A stretch of 64,000 nt of DNA from Nocardia nova NBRC 15556 (GTDB taxonomy: Bacteria; Actinomycetota; Actinomycetes; Mycobacteriales; Mycobacteriaceae): contig NZ_BDBN01000058.1 of assembly GCF_001613005.1 (NCBI RefSeq), positions 1-64,000 on the forward strand. Reading direction: 5' to 3'. Shown here in pieces: positions 41,870 to 50,801 of this stretch (position 1 is its first letter; every line of letters begins with the position of its first letter). Under the pieces are notes generated by a model. The model saw only the letters and a program-made list of their open reading frames with translations, ran no database searches and was not told where the DNA came from. Made by a program: the position numbers and the translations under genes.

Positions 41870-43009
41870 TCATGCCGCGCCGACCACCGAGCGGGCCACC
41901 ACGACCCGCATGATCTCGTTGGTTCCCTCGAGAATCTGGTGCACGCGCAGGTCGCGCACGATCTTCTCGATTCCGTACTCGGCCAGATAGCCGTAGCCAC
42001 CGTGCAATTGCAGGGCCTTGTTGGCCACCTCGAATCCGGCATCGGTGGCGAAGCGCTTGGCCATCGCGCACAACTCCACCTTGTCGGCGGCATCGGCGTC
42101 GAGGGCGGCCGCCGCCCGCCACAGCAGGGTCCGCGCCGCCTCCAGCGAGGTGCGCATATCGGCGAGGTCGAACTGCAGTGCCGCGTTGTCGAGCAGCCGG
42201 GCCCCGAATGCCTTGCGCTGGGCCATATATGCCACGGTCCGGTCCAGCGCGGTCTGGCCGCCGCCGAGGGAGCAGGCCGCGATGTTGAGCCGGCCGCCGT
42301 TGAGGCCGTTCATCGCGATCCGGAATCCGTTGCCCTCACCGCCGAGCAGATTCGCGGCCGGCACCCGGGCCTCGTCGAGGATGACCTGCCGGGTCGGCTG
42401 AGCGTTCCAGCCCATCTTCTTCTCATTGGCGCCGAAGGAGAGTCCGGGCGTATCCGCGGGCACGATGAACGCCGAGATGCCGCGGGCGCCTGCGTCGTCG
42501 GTCCGCGCCATCAGGACATACACATCGGTGCTGCCCGCACCGGAGATGAACTGCTTGACCCCGGTGAGCAGATAGTCGTCGCCGTCGCGAACGGCCCTGG
42601 TGCTCAGCGCGGCCGCGTCCGAGCCGACGCCCGGTTCGGTGAGCGCGTAGCTGGCCAGCAGATCCATCGAGGTCAGCCCCGGTAGCCAGCGGTTGCGCTG
42701 GGCCTCGGTGCCGTAGCTGTCGATCATCCACGCGGCCATGTTGTGGATGGAGATGTAGGCCGCGATCGCCGGGCAGCCGGTGGCGAGCTGTTCGAAGATC
42801 CGCACCGCGTCCACGCGGCGCAATCCGGAACCGCCGACGTCCTCACCGACGTAGATGCCGCCCATGCCGAGCGAGCCGGCCTTGCGCAGCACATCGATCG
42901 GGAAGTGCTTGTGCTCGTCCCATTCCAGCGCGTTCGGGGCGAGCAGTTCGTCGGCGAAACTGCGCGCGGTGTCCACGATCGCCTGTTCGTCCTCGTCGAG
43001 TACGAACAT
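41870..43009 (-). CDS. Isobutyryl-CoA dehydrogenase (acyl-CoA dehydrogenase)
   Basis: FAD enzyme oxidising isobutyryl-CoA to methacrylyl-CoA, passing electrons to ETF. It has 379 aa from ATG 43009, 4 nt after the mmsA stop. FAD-binding segments YALTEPGVGSDAAAL and WMID/ITG-type SGAGSTDVYVLMARTD are present, and the catalytic Glu lies in HQILEGTNEIMRVVVAR, the position used by short-branched and isobutyryl-CoA dehydrogenases. The operon position supports isobutyryl-CoA over linear acyl-CoA as substrate. Confidence 0.92.
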   Translation of the reverse strand: MFVLDEDEQAIVDTARSFADELLAPNALEWDEHKHFPIDVLRKAGSLGMGGIYVGEDVGGSGLRRVDAVRIFEQLATGCPAIAAYISIHNMAAWMIDSYGTEAQRNRWLPGLTSMDLLASYALTEPGVGSDAAALSTRAVRDGDDYLLTGVKQFISGAGSTDVYVLMARTDDAGARGISAFIVPADTPGLSFGANEKKMGWNAQPTRQVILDEARVPAANLLGGEGNGFRIAMNGLNGGRLNIAACSLGGGQTALDRTVAYMAQRKAFGARLLDNAALQFDLADMRTSLEAARTLLWRAAAALDADAADKVELCAMAKRFATDAGFEVANKALQLHGGYGYLAEYGIEKIVRDLRVHQILEGTNEIMRVVVARSVVGAA

Positions 43010-43013
43010 CGCC

Positions 43014-44534
43014 TCAGTCCATCGTCGGGATGACGAAGTGATCGGCACCGGCCCCCGCGGCCGGTTCGGTCCGCAGACCCTGCGGCCAGCGCTGGGTGAC
43101 CGTCTTGGTCTTGGTGTAGAAGCGGATCGAGTCGGGACCGTGCTGGTTCAGGTCGCCGAAGCCGGACGCCTTCCAGCCGCCGAAGGTGTGATACGCGATC
43201 GGCACCGGAATCGGGACGTTGACGCCGACCATGCCGACCTGCACGCGCGCGGCGAAGTCGCGGGCGGTGTCGCCGTCGCGGGTGAAGATCGCGACGCCGT
43301 TGCCGAATTCGTGCTCGCTCGGCAGGCGCAGCGCCTCCTCGTAGTCGGCGGCGCGCACGATCGCGACCACCGGGCCGAAGATCTCCTCCTTGTAGATCCG
43401 CATCTCGGGGGTGACGCGGTCGAACAGCGTCGCGCCGACGAAGAATCCGTCCTCGGCGCCCGCGACCTTCAGTCCCCGGCCGTCGACCACGAGCTCGGCG
43501 CCCTCGTCGACACCGATCTGCACGTAGTTGTTCACGCGGTCCACACCGTCGCGGCCGACCAGCGGGCCGAAGTCCGCGCCCGGATCGTCGGAGCGGCCGA
43601 CGTTCAGCTTGCCGATGCGCTCGACGAGCTTGGCGCGCAAGCGATCCGCGGTCTCCTCGCCGACCGGCACCGCCACCGAGATGGCCATGCAACGTTCGCC
43701 CGCCGAGCCGTAACCGGCGCCGATCAGCTGGTCGGCGACGTCGTCGAGGTCGGCGTCCGGCATGACGATCGCGTGGTTCTTGGCGCCGCCGAAGCACTGG
43801 GCGCGCTTACCGTTCGCGGTGGCGGTCTCGTAGATGTACTGCGCGATCGGAGTGGAGCCGACGAAGCCGACGGCCTTGATCCGCTCGTCGTTCAGCAGCG
43901 TGTCGACGGCCTGTTTGTCGCCGTTGACGACGTTGAACACACCGGCCGGCAGCCCGGCCTCGAGGAACAATTCGGCCAGCCGCAGCGGCACCGAGGGGTC
44001 GCGCTCGGACGGCTTGAGCAGGAAGGCGTTACCGCAGGCCAGCGCCGGTCCGGCCTTCCACAGCGGAATCATGGCCGGGAAGTTGAAGGGGGTGATGCCG
44101 GCGACCACACCGAGCGGCTGCCGCATCGAATAGACGTCGATCCCGGTGCCCGCGCTCTCGGTGTACTCCCCCTTGAGCAGATGCGGGATGCCGATCGCGA
44201 ATTCGATCACCTCGAGGCCGCGCTGGATATCGCCCTTGGCGTCCGGGATGGTCTTGCCGTGTTCGCTCGACAGCAGCGCGGCCAGCGAATCCATCTCGTC
44301 CTGGACCAGGGCGACGAACTTCATCAGCACCCGGGCCCGCTTCTGCGGATTGAACGCGGCCCATGTGCGCTGCGCCTCGGCCGCATTCGCGATGGCCGCC
44401 TCGACCTCGGACACACTGGCCAGCGGCACCCGCGCCTGGACCTGCCCGGTGCTGGGGTCGTAGACGTCGCCGAAGTTACCGGAGGTCCCGGCCACCCGCT
44501 GCCCGCCGATGAAATGAGTGAGTTCGCGAACCAT
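43014..44534 (-). CDS. mmsA: CoA-acylating methylmalonate-semialdehyde dehydrogenase
   Basis: Converts methylmalonate semialdehyde, NAD and CoA to propionyl-CoA and CO2. It has 506 aa of the aldehyde dehydrogenase superfamily. The catalytic Cys is in YGSAGERCMAISVAVPVG, and the conserved KPSERDPSVPLRLAELF and GGAKNHAIVMPDAD segments are specific for MmsA. The general-base Glu of hydrolytic aldehyde dehydrogenases is absent from the usual place, as expected for a CoA-dependent member. First gene of the operon, with AGGA five nt before the ATG. Confidence 0.95.
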   Translation of the reverse strand: MVRELTHFIGGQRVAGTSGNFGDVYDPSTGQVQARVPLASVSEVEAAIANAAEAQRTWAAFNPQKRARVLMKFVALVQDEMDSLAALLSSEHGKTIPDAKGDIQRGLEVIEFAIGIPHLLKGEYTESAGTGIDVYSMRQPLGVVAGITPFNFPAMIPLWKAGPALACGNAFLLKPSERDPSVPLRLAELFLEAGLPAGVFNVVNGDKQAVDTLLNDERIKAVGFVGSTPIAQYIYETATANGKRAQCFGGAKNHAIVMPDADLDDVADQLIGAGYGSAGERCMAISVAVPVGEETADRLRAKLVERIGKLNVGRSDDPGADFGPLVGRDGVDRVNNYVQIGVDEGAELVVDGRGLKVAGAEDGFFVGATLFDRVTPEMRIYKEEIFGPVVAIVRAADYEEALRLPSEHEFGNGVAIFTRDGDTARDFAARVQVGMVGVNVPIPVPIAYHTFGGWKASGFGDLNQHGPDSIRFYTKTKTVTQRWPQGLRTEPAAGAGADHFVIPTMD

Positions 44535-44605
44535 GCCAGTCCTGTTCTCGATGCGGTCGATGCCTGCCCACGCCGGAGCCGACGCAGTACGCGGCCATCC
44601 TATAG

Positions 44606-44625
44606 TTGGACATCCAAGTATTGGA
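44606..44625. promoter_or_regulatory. Interlocking TTGGA dyads between mmsA and icmF
   Basis: TTGGA-CA-TCCAA-GTA-TTGGA contains two overlapping inverted repeats. It lies 72 nt before mmsA and 129 nt before icmF, next to a minus-strand TATAGG that could be the mmsA -10. It is a candidate operator for joint control of the divergent valine genes. A second, looser dyad CGTCC-N8-GGACG stands at 44686-44703 near icmF. Confidence 0.5.
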
Positions 44626-44753
44626 AGCCATGTGATTTAAGCCACCGATGGCGTCGTGGTCCGCATCACAGTACAGTTGATTTGACGTCCTACTATCGGG
44701 ACGCCAAGCGTAGGCGCCCGGCGGTCCCACGCCGGCCTCTGGTGGAGGATTAC

Positions 44754-47700
44754 ATGGCCGACCTGCACGTTCCGGTCCATCCCGTCCGTTTCGTCACCTC
44801 CGCGGCCCTTTTCGACGGCCACGATGCGGCGATCAACATCATGCGGCGCATCCTGCAGTCGCAGGGCGCCGAGGTGATCCATCTGGGCCACAATCGGGCG
44901 GTCCACGAGGTGGTCGACGCGGTGCTGACCGAGGACGTCCAGGGTGTGGCCGTCAGTTCGTATCAGGGTGGGCACGTCGAATACTTCGAATACCTGGCGA
45001 CCGCGCTGCGCGAGGCCGGGGCGGGGCACGTCGAGATCTTCGGCGGGGGCGGCGGCGTGATCGTCGCCGAGGAGATCGAACGGCTGGCGGCGGCGGGGGT
45101 GCGCATCTTCTCCCCCGAAGACGGCCAGCGACTCGGGCTGCCCGGCATGATCAACGAACTCGTCCGGGCTTGCGATGTGGATCTGTCGACCGAACCGGCC
45201 GCCATCGAGGCGGTGCTGGCGGGTGAGCGATATGCGCTGGCGCGCACCATGACCTGCCTGCAGGCCGATGCGCTGCCCGCGGCGGATCTGGACGAACTGC
45301 GGGCCGCGGCCGCCGGCCGCACCGTGCCGGTACTCGGCATCACCGGCACCGGCGGATCCGGAAAGTCCTCGCTCACAGACGAACTCGTGCGGCGGTTGCG
45401 CACCGATCAGCAGGACAAACTGCGGGTGGCGATCCTCGCCGTCGACCCGACCCGGCGCCGCGGCGGCGGCGCACTGCTGGGTGACCGCATCCGGATGAAC
45501 TCGCTCGACAGCGAACACGTCTACTTCCGCTCGCTGGCCACCCGTGGCGCACACGAATTGCCGACCAATATCGACGCGATGATCCTGGCCTGCAAGGCGG
45601 CCGGATTCGATCTGGTGATTCTCGAGACGCCCGGTATCGGTCAGGGCGATGCGGCGATCATCGACCACGTCGACATCTCGATGTATGTGATGACGCCGGA
45701 GTTCGGCGCGGCCTCCCAGCTCGAGAAGATCGACATGCTCGATTTCGCCGATGTGGTGGCGATCAACAAGTTCGAGCGCCGCGGCGCCGAGGATGCGCTG
45801 CGGGACGTCTCGCGCCAGCTGGTGCGCAACCGCGAGGCGTTCGGGGCGGCGCCGGAGGATATGCCGGTATTCGGCACCAGCGCAGCGACGTTCAACGACG
45901 ACGGGGTGACCGCGCTCTATCAGCATCTGGCCGGGCTGCTCGGTGCGCGCGGCCTGCCGCTGGAGACCGGGGTGCTGCCGCGGGTCGACACCCGCGCCTC
46001 CACCCGATTCGCACAGATCATTCCGCCGGGGCGGGTGCGCTACCTGGCCGAGATCGCCGAGACCGTCCGCGATTACCACGCCGAGACCCGGCGGCAGGTG
46101 GTCGCGGCCCAGCGGGTGCAGCGCTTCGAACAGGTGCTGGCGGAACTGCCCGCGGGGGCTACCGACGATCCGGCCGGCACGGAAGACGCTACGGCGGAAG
46201 ATCTCTCGGCCGCGAAACGGACGGTGTCCGGATTGCTCGGGCGGGCGAGCGCGGATCTCACCCCGGAATCCGCCGCGCTGCTGCGGGATTGGCCCGCGAC
46301 CGTGGAGTCGTATCGCGGCGAGGAACAGGTGGTGCGGGTCCGCGATCGCGAGATTCGCACGCCGCTGCGACGGACCACGTTGTCGGACAACTCGATTCCG
46401 CGCGTGGCGCTGCCGCGCTTCACCGATCACGGCGAGCTGCTGCGCTTCCTGCGCTCGGAGAATCTGCCGGGGCGCTTCCCGTTCACCGGCGGCGTGTTCG
46501 CGTTCAAGCGCGACAACGAGGATCCGGCCCGCATGTTCGCCGGCGAGGGCGATCCCTTCCGCACGAACCGGCGGTTCAAGGTGCTCTCGGAACACGCCGA
46601 GGCCAAACGCCTCTCGACCGCCTTCGACTCGGTGACCCTCTACGGTCACGATCCGGCCCCGCGGCCCGACATCTACGGAAAGGTCGGCACCTCGGGGGTT
46701 TCCATCGCGACCGTCGACGATATGAAGGCCCTCTACGACGGTTTCGACCTGAGCGCGCCCAGCACCTCGGTCTCGATGACCATCAACGGTCCGGCGCCGA
46801 CGATTCTCGCCTTCTTCCTCAACACCGCGATAGATCAAGCGCTGCAACGGTTTCGGGAGGACAACGGGCGCGAGCCGAGCAGCGACGAGGCCGCCGACCT
46901 GCGTGCCCGCACCCTCGCCACGGTGCGTGGCACCGTCCAGGCCGATATTCTCAAGGAGGATCAGGGGCAGAACACCTGCATCTTCTCCACCGAATTCAGC
47001 CTGCGCATGATGGCCGATATCCAGGAATGGTTCGTCCGCAACGGCGTGCGCAACTTCTACTCGGTATCGATTTCCGGCTATCACATCGCCGAGGCCGGCG
47101 CGAATCCGATCAGTCAGCTGGCGTTCACCCTGGCCAACGGATTCACCTATGTCGAGGCCTATCTGGCGCGTGGCATGGCCATCGACGATTTCGCACCGAA
47201 TCTGTCGTTCTTCTTCTCCAACGGCATGGATCCGGAGTATTCGGTGATCGGGCGGGTGGCCCGGCGGATCTGGGCGATCACGATGCGCGACAAATACGGC
47301 GCCGACGACCGCTCGCAGAAGTTGAAGTACCACATTCAGACCTCCGGGCGTTCGCTGCACGCCCAGGAGATGAACTTCAACGATATCCGCACCACGCTGC
47401 AGGCCTTGATCGCCATCTACGACAACTGCAACAGCCTGCACACCAATGCCTACGACGAGGCGGTGACCACACCCACCGAGGAATCGGTGCGGCGCGCCCT
47501 GGCCATCCAGTTGATCATCAACAAGGAATGGGGCCTGGCGATGAACGAGAATCCGCTACAGGGCAGTTTCGTCATCGACGAACTGACCGATCTGGTGGAG
47601 GAGGCGGTGCTCGCCGAATTCGAGCGGATCAGCGAACGCGGCGGGGTGCTGGGCGCGATGGAGACCGGATATCAGCGCGGGCGCATCCAGGACGAATCGA

Positions 47701-48023
47701 TGCGCTACGAACACCGCAAGCACGACGGCACGCTGCCCATCATCGGAGTGAACACGTTCCGCAATCCGAACGGGGAAACCCATCAAGTGCTGGAACTGGC
47801 CCGCGGCACCGAGGCCGAGAAACAATCGCAGCTGCGTCGCACCGAGGAATTCGTCACCGCGCATCGCGAGCCGGCGCAGGCCGCACTGGCCCGGCTCGAG
47901 GCCGCCGCACGCGGCGACGACAACGTCTTCGACGTGCTGATGGACGCCGCGCGGGTCTGCACTCTGCAGCAGATCACCGACTGTTTCTTCACCGTCGGCG
48001 GGCAATACCGCCGCAATGTGTGA
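44754..48023 (+). CDS. icmF: Fused isobutyryl-CoA mutase IcmF
   Basis: Coenzyme B12 enzyme interconverting isobutyryl-CoA and n-butyryl-CoA, with its own G-protein chaperone. It has 1089 aa starting at ATG 44754 after GGAGG. Order: cobalamin-binding domain (about 10-145; FDGHDAAINIMRRIL, with the cobalamin-ligating His, and YQGGHVEYFEYL), MeaI-like GTPase (Walker A GITGTGGSGKSS at about 195-206; NKFE as the guanine motif), then linker and the large substrate-binding TIM barrel (from about 520; NGVRNFYSVSISGYHIAEAGANPISQ). It is divergent from the valine operon, whose substrate it shares. Confidence 0.96.
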   Translation: MADLHVPVHPVRFVTSAALFDGHDAAINIMRRILQSQGAEVIHLGHNRAVHEVVDAVLTEDVQGVAVSSYQGGHVEYFEYLATALREAGAGHVEIFGGGGGVIVAEEIERLAAAGVRIFSPEDGQRLGLPGMINELVRACDVDLSTEPAAIEAVLAGERYALARTMTCLQADALPAADLDELRAAAAGRTVPVLGITGTGGSGKSSLTDELVRRLRTDQQDKLRVAILAVDPTRRRGGGALLGDRIRMNSLDSEHVYFRSLATRGAHELPTNIDAMILACKAAGFDLVILETPGIGQGDAAIIDHVDISMYVMTPEFGAASQLEKIDMLDFADVVAINKFERRGAEDALRDVSRQLVRNREAFGAAPEDMPVFGTSAATFNDDGVTALYQHLAGLLGARGLPLETGVLPRVDTRASTRFAQIIPPGRVRYLAEIAETVRDYHAETRRQVVAAQRVQRFEQVLAELPAGATDDPAGTEDATAEDLSAAKRTVSGLLGRASADLTPESAALLRDWPATVESYRGEEQVVRVRDREIRTPLRRTTLSDNSIPRVALPRFTDHGELLRFLRSENLPGRFPFTGGVFAFKRDNEDPARMFAGEGDPFRTNRRFKVLSEHAEAKRLSTAFDSVTLYGHDPAPRPDIYGKVGTSGVSIATVDDMKALYDGFDLSAPSTSVSMTINGPAPTILAFFLNTAIDQALQRFREDNGREPSSDEAADLRARTLATVRGTVQADILKEDQGQNTCIFSTEFSLRMMADIQEWFVRNGVRNFYSVSISGYHIAEAGANPISQLAFTLANGFTYVEAYLARGMAIDDFAPNLSFFFSNGMDPEYSVIGRVARRIWAITMRDKYGADDRSQKLKYHIQTSGRSLHAQEMNFNDIRTTLQALIAIYDNCNSLHTNAYDEAVTTPTEESVRRALAIQLIINKEWGLAMNENPLQGSFVIDELTDLVEEAVLAEFERISERGGVLGAMETGYQRGRIQDESMRYEHRKHDGTLPIIGVNTFRNPNGETHQVLELARGTEAEKQSQLRRTEEFVTAHREPAQAALARLEAAARGDDNVFDVLMDAARVCTLQQITDCFFTVGGQYRRNV

Positions 48024-48107
48024 CAAGGGTTCGGATGTGACCCGCCGGTGTGTACGGGCGTGTGACAATGCCGGAGAGCGGACAGTCGAACGCGACGGAA
48101 GGGCGCC

Positions 48108-49193
48108 ATGGACCTCGCCGGTATCAGCGTTGTGGATGCGCACATCCATCAGTGGGATCCGCTGAACACCCCGCGGGATTTCAGCATGCTGGCGAAACTG
48201 TTCCGGTTCGTGCCCGTGCCGGTCGACAAGGCCGCTCGGCTCGCTCCCAAGCGGGACCGCGATTTCGTCGGCACTCCCGATGCGTATCTGCGGCCGTATC
48301 TGCCCGCGGATTACCGCGAGGACCTGGGCACGGTGCCGGTGGAGGCGCTGGTGCACATCGAGGTGGAGTGGGCCGGACGCGCGCCGGATGCCAAGGCCGA
48401 CGAAACGCGGTGGGTGGCCAGCCTGCCGTTCGGGGTCGACACCCCGGCCCTGGGCGCGATCATCGGCAGCGGCGATCCGGCCGCGCCCGGATTCGCCGAA
48501 CTCATCGACAAGCATCAGTCCGCGTCACCGCTGTTCCGCGGTATCCGCACCATGGTCGCTCACCATCCGGACCCCGGGGTGCGGTCGTTCTGCCGGGCCG
48601 AGGGCGCACTGACCGATTCGGCCTTCCTCGACGGCTTCGCGGTTCTGGCCGAACGCGGGCTGTCGTTCGAGGCCTGGGTCTACTCGCATCAGATCCCGCA
48701 GGTCACCGCCCTGGCCCAGCGCTATCCCGAGGTCACCATCGTGCTCAACCATCTCGGCACACCCGCGGGGATATTCGGCCCGGTCGGCAAGAGCACCGGC
48801 ACCCAACCGGGCCGGCGCCGCGAACTGTTCGTACAGTGGCGCGACGATATCGCCACGCTCGCAACCCATCCGAATGTGATGGCGAAGGTCAGCGGGCTGG
48901 CCATGCCGATCCTCGGCCATCCGGTGCCGATGCGAGGCCTACCGACACCCGTCTCCGAACTACTGGACCGCACCGCGCCGCTGTTGCACCACGCCTTCGA
49001 CGTCTTCGGTGCGCAGCGGCTGATCTGGGGTTCGAATTACCCTGTGGACAAACCGATTACGAGTATCGCCAACGGCGCGCAGGCGGTGATCGACGTACTG
49101 GCCGACCGCGGCGGCAGCGCCGAGGAGCTCGAGCAGGTCTTCCGCACCAACGCCCAGCGAACCTACGGCATCGACGCGGAACTGCTGGCCTGA
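48108..49193 (+). CDS. Amidohydrolase-2 family metal-dependent hydrolase
   Basis: 361 aa TIM-barrel hydrolase (PF04909 type). Metal ligands are visible: HxH in VVDAHIHQWDP, a His in VLNHLGTPAGIFGP, and Asp in LIWGSNYPVDKP. Relatives hydrolyse lactones or decarboxylate aromatic acids. The start is the ATG at 48108 after GGAAGGG. It lies 84 nt after icmF and 93 nt before the monooxygenase gene, which has its own promoter, so a link with a Baeyer-Villiger product (ester or lactone) is possible but unproven. Confidence 0.85.
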   Translation: MDLAGISVVDAHIHQWDPLNTPRDFSMLAKLFRFVPVPVDKAARLAPKRDRDFVGTPDAYLRPYLPADYREDLGTVPVEALVHIEVEWAGRAPDAKADETRWVASLPFGVDTPALGAIIGSGDPAAPGFAELIDKHQSASPLFRGIRTMVAHHPDPGVRSFCRAEGALTDSAFLDGFAVLAERGLSFEAWVYSHQIPQVTALAQRYPEVTIVLNHLGTPAGIFGPVGKSTGTQPGRRRELFVQWRDDIATLATHPNVMAKVSGLAMPILGHPVPMRGLPTPVSELLDRTAPLLHHAFDVFGAQRLIWGSNYPVDKPITSIANGAQAVIDVLADRGGSAEELEQVFRTNAQRTYGIDAELLA

Positions 49194-49203
49194 GGCCGGA
49201 CCA

Positions 49204-49232
49204 TTGACATCCCGGCCACCGCGCGGTTAATT
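49204..49232 (+). promoter_or_regulatory. Sigma70-type promoter of the monooxygenase gene
   Basis: TTGACA (49204-49209), 17 nt, TTAATT (49227-49232). Initiation near 49239 leaves a leader of about 48 nt with AGGAG before the ATG at 49287. Confidence 0.75.
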
Positions 49233-49286
49233 GGTGGCAGGTGCGGCCAGTCAGGTGCCCTGGCCGAGGACGGCACAGGAGCAGTC

Positions 49287-50801
49287 ATGGCCATCGACCA
49301 CGAAGTGATCATCGTCGGCGCCGGATTTTCCGGTATCGGGGTGGCCATCGCGTTACGGAAGGCCGGCTTCCGGGACTTCCTCATCGTCGACGACGCCGAC
49401 GGCGTGGGCGGCACCTGGCATTGGAACACCTACCCCGGCATCGCCGTGGACATCCCCTCGTTCAGCTATCAGTATTCGTTCGAGCAGAGCACCCGGTGGT
49501 CGCGCGTCTACGCACCCGGCCGGGAATTGAAGGACTACGCCGAACACTGCGTGGACAAGTACGGGCTGCGACCGCGCATCCGGTTCAGCACCACCATCGC
49601 CGCCGCGGAATTCGACGAGGACGCCTCGGTGTGGACGCTGCGCACCAGCGACGGTGAGAGCTTGACCGCGCGCTACGTCGTCGGTGCGACCGGAGTGCTG
49701 ACCCGGCCGAAACTGCCGGATATTCCTGGCGTGGAATCGTTTTCGGGCATCACCATGCACACCTCACGCTGGGACCACGACCGGGACCTGCGCGGAAAGC
49801 GCGTGGCGATCATCGGGACCGGAGCCTCCGCGGTGCAGGTCATTCCCTCGATCGCCCCGGAGGTCGCCGAGCTGACGGTATTCCAGCGCACGCCGATCTG
49901 GTGCCTGCCGCGGCCGGACGCCACGCTGCCCGCGCCCGCCCGCTGGGCACTGCGGTATCTGCCGGGCGGACAGGCGGTTTCGCGCCTGGCGAGCCAGGCG
50001 TTCGTCGAACTGACCTTCCCGTTGTCGGCGCACTACTATTCGAAGCTGCCCCTGGCCAAACTCGGCGAGCGCTCCGGACTGGCCCATCTGCGGCGCCAGG
50101 TGCACGACCCGGCGATCCGGGACAAACTCACCCCGCGGTATGCGCTCGGATGTAAGCGGCCCGGTTTCTCCAACGATTACCTGCCGACCTTCAACCGCGA
50201 CAACGTGACGCTGGAAACCGATCCGATCGCCGAGATCACCCCCACCGGCGTGCGCACGGCGAACGGAACCGAATACCCGGCCGACGTGCTGATCCTCGCG
50301 ACGGGCTTCAAGGTCATGGAATCGGGCAACATGCCGACCTTCGAGATGACCGGCGTCGGCGGCCGTGATCTCGAGAAGTGGTGGGACGAGAACCGCCTGC
50401 AGGCCTACGAGGGCGTCAGCGTGCCGGGCTTTCCGAACTTCTTCTCGATCATCGGGCCCTACGGATACAACGGCGCGTCGTATTTCACGCTGATCGAGAT
50501 GCAGACCCAGCACATTGTGCGGCTGTTGCGGCACGCGCGGAGCAAGCGGGCCGGCCGCATCGAGGTCACCGCGGCGGCCAACGAGCGATACTTCCGGGAA
50601 ATGCTCGAACGCCGCGACGGACAGGTGTTCTGGCAGGACAGCTGCGCGGTCTCGAACAGCTACTACTTCGACAAACACGGCGATGTGCCGCTGAAACCGA
50701 TGAGCACCGTCGAAGCGGCCTGGCGCGCTGCGCATTTCGATCTACGCGACTACAGCTTCGAACGGATCCCGGCTCAGCTGCCGACCACACGGGCCAGCTG
50801 A
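49287..50801 (+). CDS. Baeyer-Villiger-type flavoprotein monooxygenase
   Basis: 504 aa. FAD motif VIIVGAGFSGIGVAIALRKAG, the class fingerprint FSGITMHTSRWD (FxGxxxHxxxWD) at about residue 150, and the NADPH motif AIIGTGASAVQVIPSIAP define a class B (type I) Baeyer-Villiger monooxygenase, which inserts oxygen next to ketones to give esters or lactones. The AGG start region GTWHWNTYPGIAVDIPSFSYQYSF is typical. Substrate unknown. Its 3' end overlaps the convergent metal-receptor gene by 28 nt. Confidence 0.93.
   Translation: MAIDHEVIIVGAGFSGIGVAIALRKAGFRDFLIVDDADGVGGTWHWNTYPGIAVDIPSFSYQYSFEQSTRWSRVYAPGRELKDYAEHCVDKYGLRPRIRFSTTIAAAEFDEDASVWTLRTSDGESLTARYVVGATGVLTRPKLPDIPGVESFSGITMHTSRWDHDRDLRGKRVAIIGTGASAVQVIPSIAPEVAELTVFQRTPIWCLPRPDATLPAPARWALRYLPGGQAVSRLASQAFVELTFPLSAHYYSKLPLAKLGERSGLAHLRRQVHDPAIRDKLTPRYALGCKRPGFSNDYLPTFNRDNVTLETDPIAEITPTGVRTANGTEYPADVLILATGFKVMESGNMPTFEMTGVGGRDLEKWWDENRLQAYEGVSVPGFPNFFSIIGPYGYNGASYFTLIEMQTQHIVRLLRHARSKRAGRIEVTAAANERYFREMLERRDGQVFWQDSCAVSNSYYFDKHGDVPLKPMSTVEAAWRAAHFDLRDYSFERIPAQLPTTRAS

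Noticed and set aside
44637..47441. 934-codon minus-strand frame antisense to icmF
   Set aside because: The sense strand is an unmistakable mutase with all domains; the antisense frame has no recognisable content.
46289..48040. 583-codon plus-strand frame inside icmF
   Set aside because: It overlaps the mutase barrel in another frame, is very rich in Arg and Gly, and has no family features.
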